This document shows positions 1-5,366 of a stretch of DNA of 8,233 bases, piece by piece. Origin of the DNA: Pseudomonadota bacterium (GTDB lineage Bacteria; Pseudomonadota; Gammaproteobacteria; Xanthomonadales; Xanthomonadaceae); assembly GCA_023438325.1 (NCBI GenBank), contig JAEXRB010000292.1, positions 1-8,233 on the forward strand. The letters run 5' to 3'. Below the pieces are notes generated by a model. That model saw only the letters and a program-made list of their open reading frames with translations. It was not told where the DNA came from and ran no database searches. The position numbers were made by a program, and so were the translations under genes. Within the stretch, counting starts at the first letter, position 1; the number at the start of each line of letters is the position of its first letter.

Positions 1-1119
1 GACCACGTTCATGCCCGCCATCAGCGGGCCTTCGATCACGTCGAGCGGGCGGGTGGCAGCGAGTCGGGCCTCTTCGGTATCTGCTTCGACGAACTCGTCG
101 ATGCCGTGTACCAGCGCATGCGAAAGCCTTGCCTGCACGTCGCCCTCGCGCCATGCCAGCTTTTCGCGATTGTCGCCGGCGTCTTTCTTGCTGGATTTCT
201 TGTACTTTTCCGCGATTTCCAGCAGCCGCTCGGTGCCATCGGTGCGGCGATTGAGCACCACGTCTTCGACGCGCTCGCGCAGTTCCGCATCCAGATCGTC
301 CACGATAGGCAGCGCGCCGGCGTTGACGATGCCCATATCCATGCCGGCGGCAATGGCGTGATAGAGGAACACCGCGTGGATCGCCTGCCGCACGACTTCG
401 TTGCCACGGAACGAGAAACTGACGTTGGAGACGCCACCGGAGACATGGCAGTGCGGCAACGTGGCCTTGATGATGCGGGTGGCCTCGATGAAATCGACCG
501 CGTAGTTGTCGTGCTCCTCGATGCCGGTGGCGATGGCGAAGATGTTGGGGTCGAAGATGATGTCTTCCGGCGGGAAATCGAGTTCATCCACGAGCAGCCG
601 ATAGGCGCGCGTGCAGATTTCGACCTTGCGCGCGCAGGTATCGGCCTGGCCTTGCTCGTCGAAGGCCATCACCACGGCGGCGGCGCCATAGCGGCGCACC
701 TTGCGGGCGTGGTCGAGGAACGCTGCCTCGCCTTCCTTGAGCGAGATCGAATTGACCACGCCCTTGCCTTGCAGGCATTTGAGCCCGGCCTCGATCACGC
801 TCCATTTGGACGAATCCACCATGATCGGGATGCGTGCGATGTCCGGCTCGGACATGATCAGGTTCAGATAGCGCGTCATCGCTTTTTCCGAATCGATCAG
901 GCCCTCGTCCATGTTCACGTCGAGGATTTGCGCGCCGCTTTCGACTTGTTGGCGCGCCACTTCCACCGCTTCGGGGTAGCGCTCTTCCTTGATCAGTTTG
1001 CGGAACTGGGCGCTGCCGGTGACGTTGGTACGTTCGCCGACGTTGACGAACAGAAGATCCGGCGTGATGACGAACGGCTCCAGCCCGGAAAGGCGGGTGT
1101 GGCGGGAGGGCGTGTTCAT
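1..1119 (-). CDS. metH: Methionine synthase, folate/cobalamin half (split MetH), partial
   Basis: This gene encodes the part of B12-dependent methionine synthase that starts with the methyltetrahydrofolate-binding module; 373 codons are visible and the frame runs off the left edge. Residues about 14-290 form the pterin-binding TIM barrel, with VNVGERTNVTG (25-35), VDSSKW (101-106), DPNIFAIATGIEEH (190-203) and SGGVSNVSFSFRGN (227-240), all close to E. coli MetH. From about residue 325 the helical cap of the cobalamin domain begins and ends at MAGMNVV. The cobalamin-binding DxHxxG motif and the SAM-dependent reactivation domain should lie beyond the edge. The ATG at 1119 overlaps the TGA of the upstream homocysteine-module gene (ATGA, 1116-1119), and no Shine-Dalgarno is visible, so translation is probably coupled. 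The protein must act with the product of 1116-2195, which supplies the homocysteine-binding module. Family assignment is very secure; the content beyond the edge is inferred. Confidence 0.97.
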   Translation of the reverse strand, partial: MNTPSRHTRLSGLEPFVITPDLLFVNVGERTNVTGSAQFRKLIKEERYPEAVEVARQQVESGAQILDVNMDEGLIDSEKAMTRYLNLIMSEPDIARIPIMVDSSKWSVIEAGLKCLQGKGVVNSISLKEGEAAFLDHARKVRRYGAAAVVMAFDEQGQADTCARKVEICTRAYRLLVDELDFPPEDIIFDPNIFAIATGIEEHDNYAVDFIEATRIIKATLPHCHVSGGVSNVSFSFRGNEVVRQAIHAVFLYHAIAAGMDMGIVNAGALPIVDDLDAELRERVEDVVLNRRTDGTERLLEIAEKYKKSSKKDAGDNREKLAWREGDVQARLSHALVHGIDEFVEADTEEARLAATRPLDVIEGPLMAGMNVV

Positions 1120-2195
1120 GCGGCAATTTGTTCGTGGCTGGGCAGGGCGCGTGGAGCAAGGCCGCGAACCGCATCTGCAATGGCGCGGATGTGCGCAGGT
1201 GTGGTGCCGCAGCAGCCGCCGACGATGTTGAGCAGGCCGGCTTCGGCAAATTCCTTCAGCGTGGCGGCAGTTTCTTCCGGCAGCTCGTCGTATTCGCCAA
1301 AGGCATTCGGCAGGCCGGCATTGGGGTGCGCACTGACATGGCACTCGGCTACTTGTGCCAGTGTGGCGATGTGCGGGCGAAGATCCTTGGCGCCAAGCGC
1401 ACAGTTCAAACCGATCGCAAGCGGGCGACTGTGTGCGACCGAGGCGTGGAAGGCTTCCGCCGTCTGTCCGGAAAGCGTGCGCCCGGAGGCATCGGTGATG
1501 GTGCCGGAAATCATGATCGGCAAGCGTGCGCCTCGTGCCTGGAAGGCTTCGTCGATGGCGTACAGCGCGGCCTTGGCGTTGAGTGTGTCGAAGATGGTTT
1601 CCACCATCAGCACGTCGGCGCCGCCATCGATCAGGCCGTCGATGGCTTCGCGATAGGTACCGCGCAAGGTGTCGAAATCCACGTTGCGGAAACCCGGGTC
1701 GTTGACGTCCGGGCTGATCGAAGCGGTGCGGCTGGTGGGGCCGAGGACGCCGATGGCGAAGCGTGGCTGCTGCGGTGTCCGTGCCTGCATCTCATCGCAG
1801 CAGCGCCGTGCCAGCGCCGCGCCGACACGGTTGAGTTCGTAAGGCAGATGTTCGAGGTGGTAATCGGCCTGGCTGATGGAGGTGGCGTTGAAGGTGTTGG
1901 TTTCGATCAGGTCGGCGCCGGCTTCCAGATAGGCGCTGTGCACGGCGGCGATGACATCGGGGCGGGTCAGGAGAAGCAGGTCGTTGTTGCCTTTCAGGTC
2001 GTGCTCGCAGCCGGCACCATGAGCATGTTCGTGGTCGAAGCCGCCGGCAAAACGTGCGCCGCGGTAGTCGCCTTCCTCCAGCTTCCAGCTCTGGATCATC
2101 GTGCCCATCGCGCCATCCAGAACGAGGATGCGTTCGCGCAGTGCGCCTTCCAGCGCAGCCACGCGCGCCGGGTTCAACCAGGGCAGGGCGCTCAC
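1116..2195 (-). CDS. metH: Methionine synthase, homocysteine S-methyltransferase half (split MetH)
   Basis: This 359-residue protein matches the N-terminal zinc-dependent homocysteine-binding TIM barrel of MetH, which activates homocysteine to accept the cobalamin-bound methyl group. Visible motifs are LDGAMGTMIQ (26-35), ETNTFNAT (98-105), VLGPTSRTASISPDVNDP (150-167), GLNCALG with zinc ligand Cys265, and GGCCGTTP with ligands Cys328 and Cys329. E. coli MetH continues past the equivalent of GLAPRALP into the folate module, but here the chain stops after about seven more residues and the folate module starts as a separate ATGA-coupled gene. The start is a GTG at 2195 inside a GTGA overlap with the stop of the upstream regulator, with no good Shine-Dalgarno. 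Residues 51-65 carry a His-rich insertion (DHEHAHGAGCEH) about 11 residues longer than the same loop in E. coli. Expression probably follows the sahR-like promoter at 3153-3181. Confidence 0.95.
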   Translation of the reverse strand: MSALPWLNPARVAALEGALRERILVLDGAMGTMIQSWKLEEGDYRGARFAGGFDHEHAHGAGCEHDLKGNNDLLLLTRPDVIAAVHSAYLEAGADLIETNTFNATSISQADYHLEHLPYELNRVGAALARRCCDEMQARTPQQPRFAIGVLGPTSRTASISPDVNDPGFRNVDFDTLRGTYREAIDGLIDGGADVLMVETIFDTLNAKAALYAIDEAFQARGARLPIMISGTITDASGRTLSGQTAEAFHASVAHSRPLAIGLNCALGAKDLRPHIATLAQVAECHVSAHPNAGLPNAFGEYDELPEETAATLKEFAEAGLLNIVGGCCGTTPAHIRAIADAVRGLAPRALPSHEQIAA

Positions 2196-3121
2196 GGTTT
2201 GTGTGCCAGCAGCGATACGACTTCGAAGTGCGGTGGTCGCTTCTCGCGGGTGATGACTTCACAGGTGTCCACCGCAAGGCCCGCATGGCTTGCTTTCTTC
2301 GTCAGTTCCTTCGGAGTGAACCCGAGGTTGGCGTGACCATACGGTTCGATCACGCTGCGGTGTTCGTGGCGAAGCAGGGTGGTGGCGATGAGTTGCCCTC
2401 CGGGGCGCAGGACGCGTGCCGATTCGGCGAGTACGGCGGCGGGTGCGTCGGCATAGGTGAGTGCGTGCATCAACAGCACGAGGTCGAAGCTGGCATCGGG
2501 GAAGGACATCGTGTGCATGTCGCCCTGGATCACTTCGACATTGCGAAATGACGCCAGTCGCGTGCGTGCGGCGGCGACCACGCGCGGGTTGGAATCCAGG
2601 CAGATGTAGCGTTTCGCACGTGGCGCAAGCAGTTCGGCCAGTACGCCGTTGCCGGAGGCGATGTCGAGCACGTCACCGGGTTTGACCAATTGCAGGGCAG
2701 CACGCGCCAGTGTTTCCCAAGTGCGGCCAGGCGAATAATGGCGCTCCATGTCGCCGGCCACCGAATCGGCCCAGTTCTGCTCGCTGGCACGTGCCGTCAA
2801 CACATCGGGAAGGCGTTGTGCGTCATCGCGCAGCAGCGGATCATCGGCGCCATCGGAAAGGGCCTTCCATAGTGCACGCTGGGCACGATCCATGTCGTCC
2901 TCGGCGAAGCGGTAATAGGCCGAAACGCCGGCGCGGCGGTCGCGCACGAGGCCGTGTTCCTTGAGTTTTGCCAGATGCGTGGAGACGCGTGGCTGGGCCA
3001 GACGGGTGATGGCGGAAAGCTCGGCCACGGTCAATTCCTCGCGCTCCAGAAGTGCCAGAAGCCGCACCCGGGTGGAGTCGGAAAGTACCCGCAAGCAGGC
3101 TGACCAAGCATCAAGATCCAC
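2192..3121 (-). CDS. sahR: ArsR-type regulator fused to SAM/SAH-binding methyltransferase domain (SahR-like)
   Basis: This 309-residue protein has two parts. Residues about 5-75 are an ArsR/SmtB winged helix, with LSDSTRVRLLALL followed by the recognition region QPRVSTHLAKLKEHGLV (43-59) and a beta-wing near 60-71. The family's metal site (ELCVCDL type) is replaced by ELTVAEL (29-35) without cysteines, so it is not a classical metal sensor. Residues about 125-260 are a class I methyltransferase fold: motif I VLDIASGNG (151-159), the acidic residue Asp176 that usually contacts the ribose, GDMHTMSF (200-207) and LRPGG (238-242). ArsR proteins with this fusion, placed next to methionine-cycle genes, are known as SahR, a repressor sensing S-adenosylhomocysteine. 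It is 4-nt coupled to metH downstream, which supports this role, and a perfect palindrome precedes it. The start is GTG at 3121, with AAAGGGA (3128-3134) as Shine-Dalgarno. An active methyltransferase is the alternative. Domain calls are secure; the SahR name is inferred from architecture and context. Confidence 0.85.
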   Translation of the reverse strand: MDLDAWSACLRVLSDSTRVRLLALLEREELTVAELSAITRLAQPRVSTHLAKLKEHGLVRDRRAGVSAYYRFAEDDMDRAQRALWKALSDGADDPLLRDDAQRLPDVLTARASEQNWADSVAGDMERHYSPGRTWETLARAALQLVKPGDVLDIASGNGVLAELLAPRAKRYICLDSNPRVVAAARTRLASFRNVEVIQGDMHTMSFPDASFDLVLLMHALTYADAPAAVLAESARVLRPGGQLIATTLLRHEHRSVIEPYGHANLGFTPKELTKKASHAGLAVDTCEVITREKRPPHFEVVSLLAHKP

Positions 3122-3127
3122 GTTTCA

Positions 3128-3134
3128 TCCCTTT
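3128..3134 (-). promoter_or_regulatory. Shine-Dalgarno of the SahR-like gene
   Basis: On the minus strand AAAGGGA lies 6-7 nt before the GTG at 3121 and decides that start. An ATG (3125-3127) immediately after it is out of frame with the gene. The first bases of this site are shared with one arm of the palindrome 3130-3155. Confidence 0.7.
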
Positions 3135-3155
3135 ATCGCGATTCAGCGATAAAGG
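3130..3155. promoter_or_regulatory. Perfect 10-6-10 inverted repeat, probable operator of the SahR-like regulator
   Basis: On the plus strand, CCTTTATCGC (3130-3139), a spacer GATTCA (3140-3145) and GCGATAAAGG (3146-3155) form two perfectly complementary 10-bp arms. The repeat sits 9 bp upstream of the regulator's start codon, overlaps the candidate -10 box (3153-3158), covers the expected transcription start, and touches the Shine-Dalgarno. This is where a dimeric ArsR-family repressor would block its own promoter. It is AT-rich at its ends in otherwise GC-rich DNA. There is no T-run after the stem on either strand, so it is not an intrinsic terminator. The repeat is seen directly; its role as operator is inferred. 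Confidence 0.75.
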
Positions 3156-3181
3156 CTAGTCGGCGTGCTGATCGGGGTCAA
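3153..3181 (-). promoter_or_regulatory. Candidate sigma70 promoter for sahR-metH-metH
   Basis: On the minus strand TTGACC (3176-3181) and TAGCCT (3153-3158) are separated by exactly 17 bp. The -35 matches the consensus at 5 of 6 positions and the -10 at 3 of 6. Transcription would start near 3146, inside the palindrome, giving a leader of about 25 nt that includes the Shine-Dalgarno. The TGA stop of the upstream diguanylate cyclase gene (3178-3180) is part of the -35 box. The position relative to palindrome and start codon is what makes this credible. Confidence 0.55.
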
Positions 3182-4227
3182 GAGTCATGGGTGCCGGAGG
3201 TGTGGCCAGGGTGCTCGCGCAACCGCTTGACGGCGTACATCGCAGCATCTGCGCGTGCCAGCAGCGTATCGACATCCTGCGTCCCCGGGCCGGAGAGAAC
3301 GGAGCCGATGCTGGCGCCCTCGTAATCCAACTGCCGGCCGTTGCCCAAGTCGAATCGGCCTCGGGTGGCCGCAGCGAGGCGTGACTCCAGCATGCGCTGT
3401 GCCAATTGGGGATCATCTTCCTGAACACTGACCAGCGCAATGAACTCGTCCCCGCCCAGTCGTGCGCAGTAGTCGTCCGCGCGCAAGCTGTTGCGCAGTG
3501 CATTGGCGACGCCGATCAGCAGGCGATCGCCGGCATCGTGGCCAAACTGATCGTTGACCTCCTTGAAGTGATCCAGATCGATGAACGCCACCAGCAGATG
3601 GCTGCCATCGCGTGCGTTGCGTGCCATGCGGCGGCGCAGTTCGTCCATCAGCGCCATGCGGTTGGGCAATCCGGTCAGGGCGTCGGTCAGGGCTTTGGAT
3701 TCGAGAATCGCCTGGGCTTCACGCAATTCCACGAGCAGGCGTTCGCGTTCAAGCTGGCGTCCGATCAGGCGCGAGAACAGCAGCATCACCTGCACCGCTT
3801 CGGCATTCATCGGCCGATGTGCATTGCTGGCGGCGCACAAGGTGCCGTACAGGCGCTCCTGAGCGTCATGGATGGGCGTGCTGGTGTAGGTGCGGATGCC
3901 CAATTCGCGTGCGGCCTTCGAATCGCCCCATTGGCCGGGAACGTCATCGCAGTAGGTCAGGCCGCTGTCCAGCGCGCGTTTGCAAAGGGTGTCGTTCCAG
4001 TCTACCGAGAGCCCTTCGCTGATGTTCAGTTCACGGCTGTTGCGTGCGTAGAGTACGGTCTGGCGGCCGCTGTCGGCATCGATCCGGGTGACATAGGTGG
4101 ATTCCATGCCGGTGACCGCTTCCAGCAGTTCGAGCAACGGGCGCACCAGATCTTCGGTGTTGTGGGTGGGCGACAGCGAGTTGCCGACCTGAGCCAGCAG
4201 GTTGAGCGATGAGTCGGTGGTATCCAT
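3178..4227 (-). CDS. GAF-GGDEF diguanylate cyclase
   Basis: This 349-residue protein should make the second messenger cyclic di-GMP from two GTP. Residues about 24-158 look like a GAF sensor domain, with DLVRPLLELLEAVTGMESTYVTRI at its start and a YTSTPI...LYGTLCAAS core near 114-134. A helical linker (about 158-178) leads into the GGDEF domain (about 178-336), with LTDALTGLPNR (180-190), FIDLDHFKEVNDQFGHDAGD (215-234), the intact catalytic GGDEF (258-262) and ADAAMYAVKR (327-336). The RxxD product-inhibition site is present as RADD (249-252), five residues before GGDEF, so feedback inhibition is expected. No signal peptide or membrane segment is seen, so it is soluble and the GAF ligand is unknown. 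The ATG at 4227 has only a weak purine-rich stretch upstream. It faces the divergent M14 gene and precedes the sahR-metH unit by 56 bp without sharing an obvious function. Confidence 0.93.
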   Translation of the reverse strand: MDTTDSSLNLLAQVGNSLSPTHNTEDLVRPLLELLEAVTGMESTYVTRIDADSGRQTVLYARNSRELNISEGLSVDWNDTLCKRALDSGLTYCDDVPGQWGDSKAARELGIRTYTSTPIHDAQERLYGTLCAASNAHRPMNAEAVQVMLLFSRLIGRQLERERLLVELREAQAILESKALTDALTGLPNRMALMDELRRRMARNARDGSHLLVAFIDLDHFKEVNDQFGHDAGDRLLIGVANALRNSLRADDYCARLGGDEFIALVSVQEDDPQLAQRMLESRLAAATRGRFDLGNGRQLDYEGASIGSVLSGPGTQDVDTLLARADAAMYAVKRLREHPGHTSGTHDS

Positions 4228-4366
4228 TTTGTCATCTTCGTTAGGATTTCACTTTGGCTCCAGAGTTGGTGCTGCTTTTTGCTGCCTCTGTTGCATGTTT
4301 TGTTCAGTTTTCGCTGGCGCGCATGTGTGAACGCCGTAGCCGCACCCTTTTCCATGGAGAAGTTTC
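4228..4366. other. Divergent intergenic region
   Basis: These 139 bp separate the start of the diguanylate cyclase (minus) from the start of the M14 peptidase (plus) and must hold both promoters. The plus strand has T-rich runs around 4275-4312, giving lower GC than the neighbours. I found no convincing -35/-10 pair on either strand and no strong inverted repeat; a weak GTTCA/TGAAC pair near 4302-4331 is probably chance. Confidence 0.5.
4356..4362 (+). promoter_or_regulatory. Shine-Dalgarno of the M14 peptidase gene
   Basis: GGAGAAG lies just before the ATG at 4367, with 7 nt between GGAG and the start codon. It is the strongest ribosome binding site in the window and fixes this start. Confidence 0.8.
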
Positions 4367-5296
4367 ATGTCCGAACACACACTGTTTCACATCGGCACGC
4401 CGGGAGTTCCATGGGGAGCGAAGGAAGTGGAGGCGTGGCGTGCCAGCCGGAACCGCCAGCGTGGTTATGCAGAGGACGTGGTGGCGCGCATCGATGCGCT
4501 GCGGGGGCGTTTGGATGTGGTGCAGTACGGCGAACTGGCGGCGCAGCAACAAAGCTATCCGCTCTACGCCCTCAAAAGCCGAGGATGGAATGAGACCCTG
4601 CCTGTGGCGCTGGTTACCGGTGGCGTGCATGGCTACGAAACCTCCGGTGTGCATGGCGCGCTGCGTTTTCTCGATCACCACGCCGCCGATTACGCGGGGA
4701 AGGTGAACTTGCTGGTTGCGCCGTGCATCAGTCCGTGGGCTTATGAGCGCATCCAGCGCTGGAATGCGGATGCGGTCGATCCCAATCGCAGTTTCCGCGC
4801 CAACAGTCCCGCGCCCGAATCGGCTGCCCTGTTGCACCTGATCGCGCCGTTTGCCGGGAAGTTCCTGCTGCACATCGACCTGCACGAAACGACAGACTCG
4901 GATGAATCCGAGTTCCGTCCCGCACTGGCCGCTCGCGATGGCAAGCCGTTCGTGCCGGGTACGATTCCCGATGGTTTCTACCTGGTGGACGACAGCGAAA
5001 ACCCGCAGCCGGATTTCCAGCGCGCGGTGATCGAAGCGGTGGCGAAGGTCACCCACATTGCCCCGGCTGATCCGGATGGCACGATCATCGGATCGCCAGT
5101 GGTGGCGCCGGGCGTCATCGAATACGCCCTCGCACCGCTCGGCCTGTGCGCGGGCATCACCGGTGCGCGATACACCACCACCACCGAGGTCTATCCCGAC
5201 AGCCCGCGCGCCACCCCGGAGCAGTGCAACCAAGCGCAGGCCGTGGCGGTATGTGCGGCACTGGATTACGCATTGGCGCATCCACATCGGGCGTGA
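4367..5296 (+). CDS. M14-family zinc carboxypeptidase-like protein
   Basis: This 309-residue protein carries the metallocarboxypeptidase M14 signature. The zinc motif HxxE is His88-Gly-Tyr-Glu91 in GGVHGYETSG. DPNRSF (138-143) supplies the Asn-Arg pair (140-141) that binds the substrate carboxylate. HIDLHET (169-175) holds the probable third zinc ligand, His173, and Glu274 in TTTEVYPDSP is the likely catalytic base. All the key residues of an active enzyme are therefore visible. There is no signal peptide or membrane segment, so it should act in the cytoplasm on a small peptide or an acylated amino acid. Relatives include murein tripeptide amidase, REP34-like carboxypeptidases and the succinylglutamate desuccinylase/aspartoacylase group; I cannot choose among them. 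It is preceded by a strong Shine-Dalgarno and followed by 70 bp before serC, so it is probably a separate unit. Family call is secure; substrate unknown. Confidence 0.88.
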   Translation: MSEHTLFHIGTPGVPWGAKEVEAWRASRNRQRGYAEDVVARIDALRGRLDVVQYGELAAQQQSYPLYALKSRGWNETLPVALVTGGVHGYETSGVHGALRFLDHHAADYAGKVNLLVAPCISPWAYERIQRWNADAVDPNRSFRANSPAPESAALLHLIAPFAGKFLLHIDLHETTDSDESEFRPALAARDGKPFVPGTIPDGFYLVDDSENPQPDFQRAVIEAVAKVTHIAPADPDGTIIGSPVVAPGVIEYALAPLGLCAGITGARYTTTTEVYPDSPRATPEQCNQAQAVAVCAALDYALAHPHRA

Positions 5297-5307
5297 GGGT
5301 GGGCCTC

Positions 5308-5337
5308 TTCGCGTGCTGCACTGCGTCATGCTAGCCT
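5308..5337 (+). promoter_or_regulatory. Candidate promoter of serC-pheA-aroA
   Basis: TTCGCG (5308-5313) and TAGCCT (5332-5337) are 18 bp apart, in the 70-bp gap before serC. The -35 match is poor. The -10 hexamer, and the wider CTAGCCT, is identical to that proposed for the SahR-like gene, and the distance to the start codon is similar. Expected leader is about 20-25 nt. Confidence 0.35.
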
Positions 5338-5353
5338 GCGACCCCTTTGTCGC
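5338..5353 (+). repeat. Small inverted repeat directly before the serC ribosome binding site
   Basis: GCGAC (5338-5342), a six-base loop CCCTTT and GTCGC (5349-5353) form a perfect 5-bp stem. It abuts GGAG (5354-5357), the Shine-Dalgarno of serC, which is 9 nt before the ATG. It has no T-run and is too short for a convincing terminator of the M14 gene. It could be a minor 5' leader structure or chance. Confidence 0.35.
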
Positions 5354-5366
5354 GGAGTGATGGGCG

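Noticed and set aside
1116..1119. Possible frameshift or sequencing error splitting metH
   Set aside because: The break is at a domain linker, with a clean stop, a clean ATG and new linker residues on both sides. A 4-nt ATGA overlap is normal coupling, and the previous junction in the operon has the same type of overlap.
106..1656. Long plus-strand open frame (516 codons) antisense to the methionine synthase genes
   Set aside because: It is an antisense shadow in GC-rich DNA. The minus strand encodes unmistakable MetH motifs throughout, while this frame has no recognisable domain.
1128..2336. Plus-strand open frame (402 codons) opposite the homocysteine methyltransferase gene
   Set aside because: Composition is low-information and no motif is seen. 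The opposite strand holds the zinc-cysteine motifs of MetH.
3130..3155. The 10-bp palindrome as a rho-independent terminator for the diguanylate cyclase gene
   Set aside because: No T-run follows the stem on either strand, and it sits directly on the start of the next gene.
3406..4212. Plus-strand open frame opposite the GGDEF gene
   Set aside because: It is a shadow; GAF and GGDEF motifs lie on the minus strand in the same region.
4228..4366. A divergent operator or riboswitch between the cyclase and the M14 gene
   Set aside because: Only weak, short repeats and T-runs were found, with no palindrome or recognisable RNA element.
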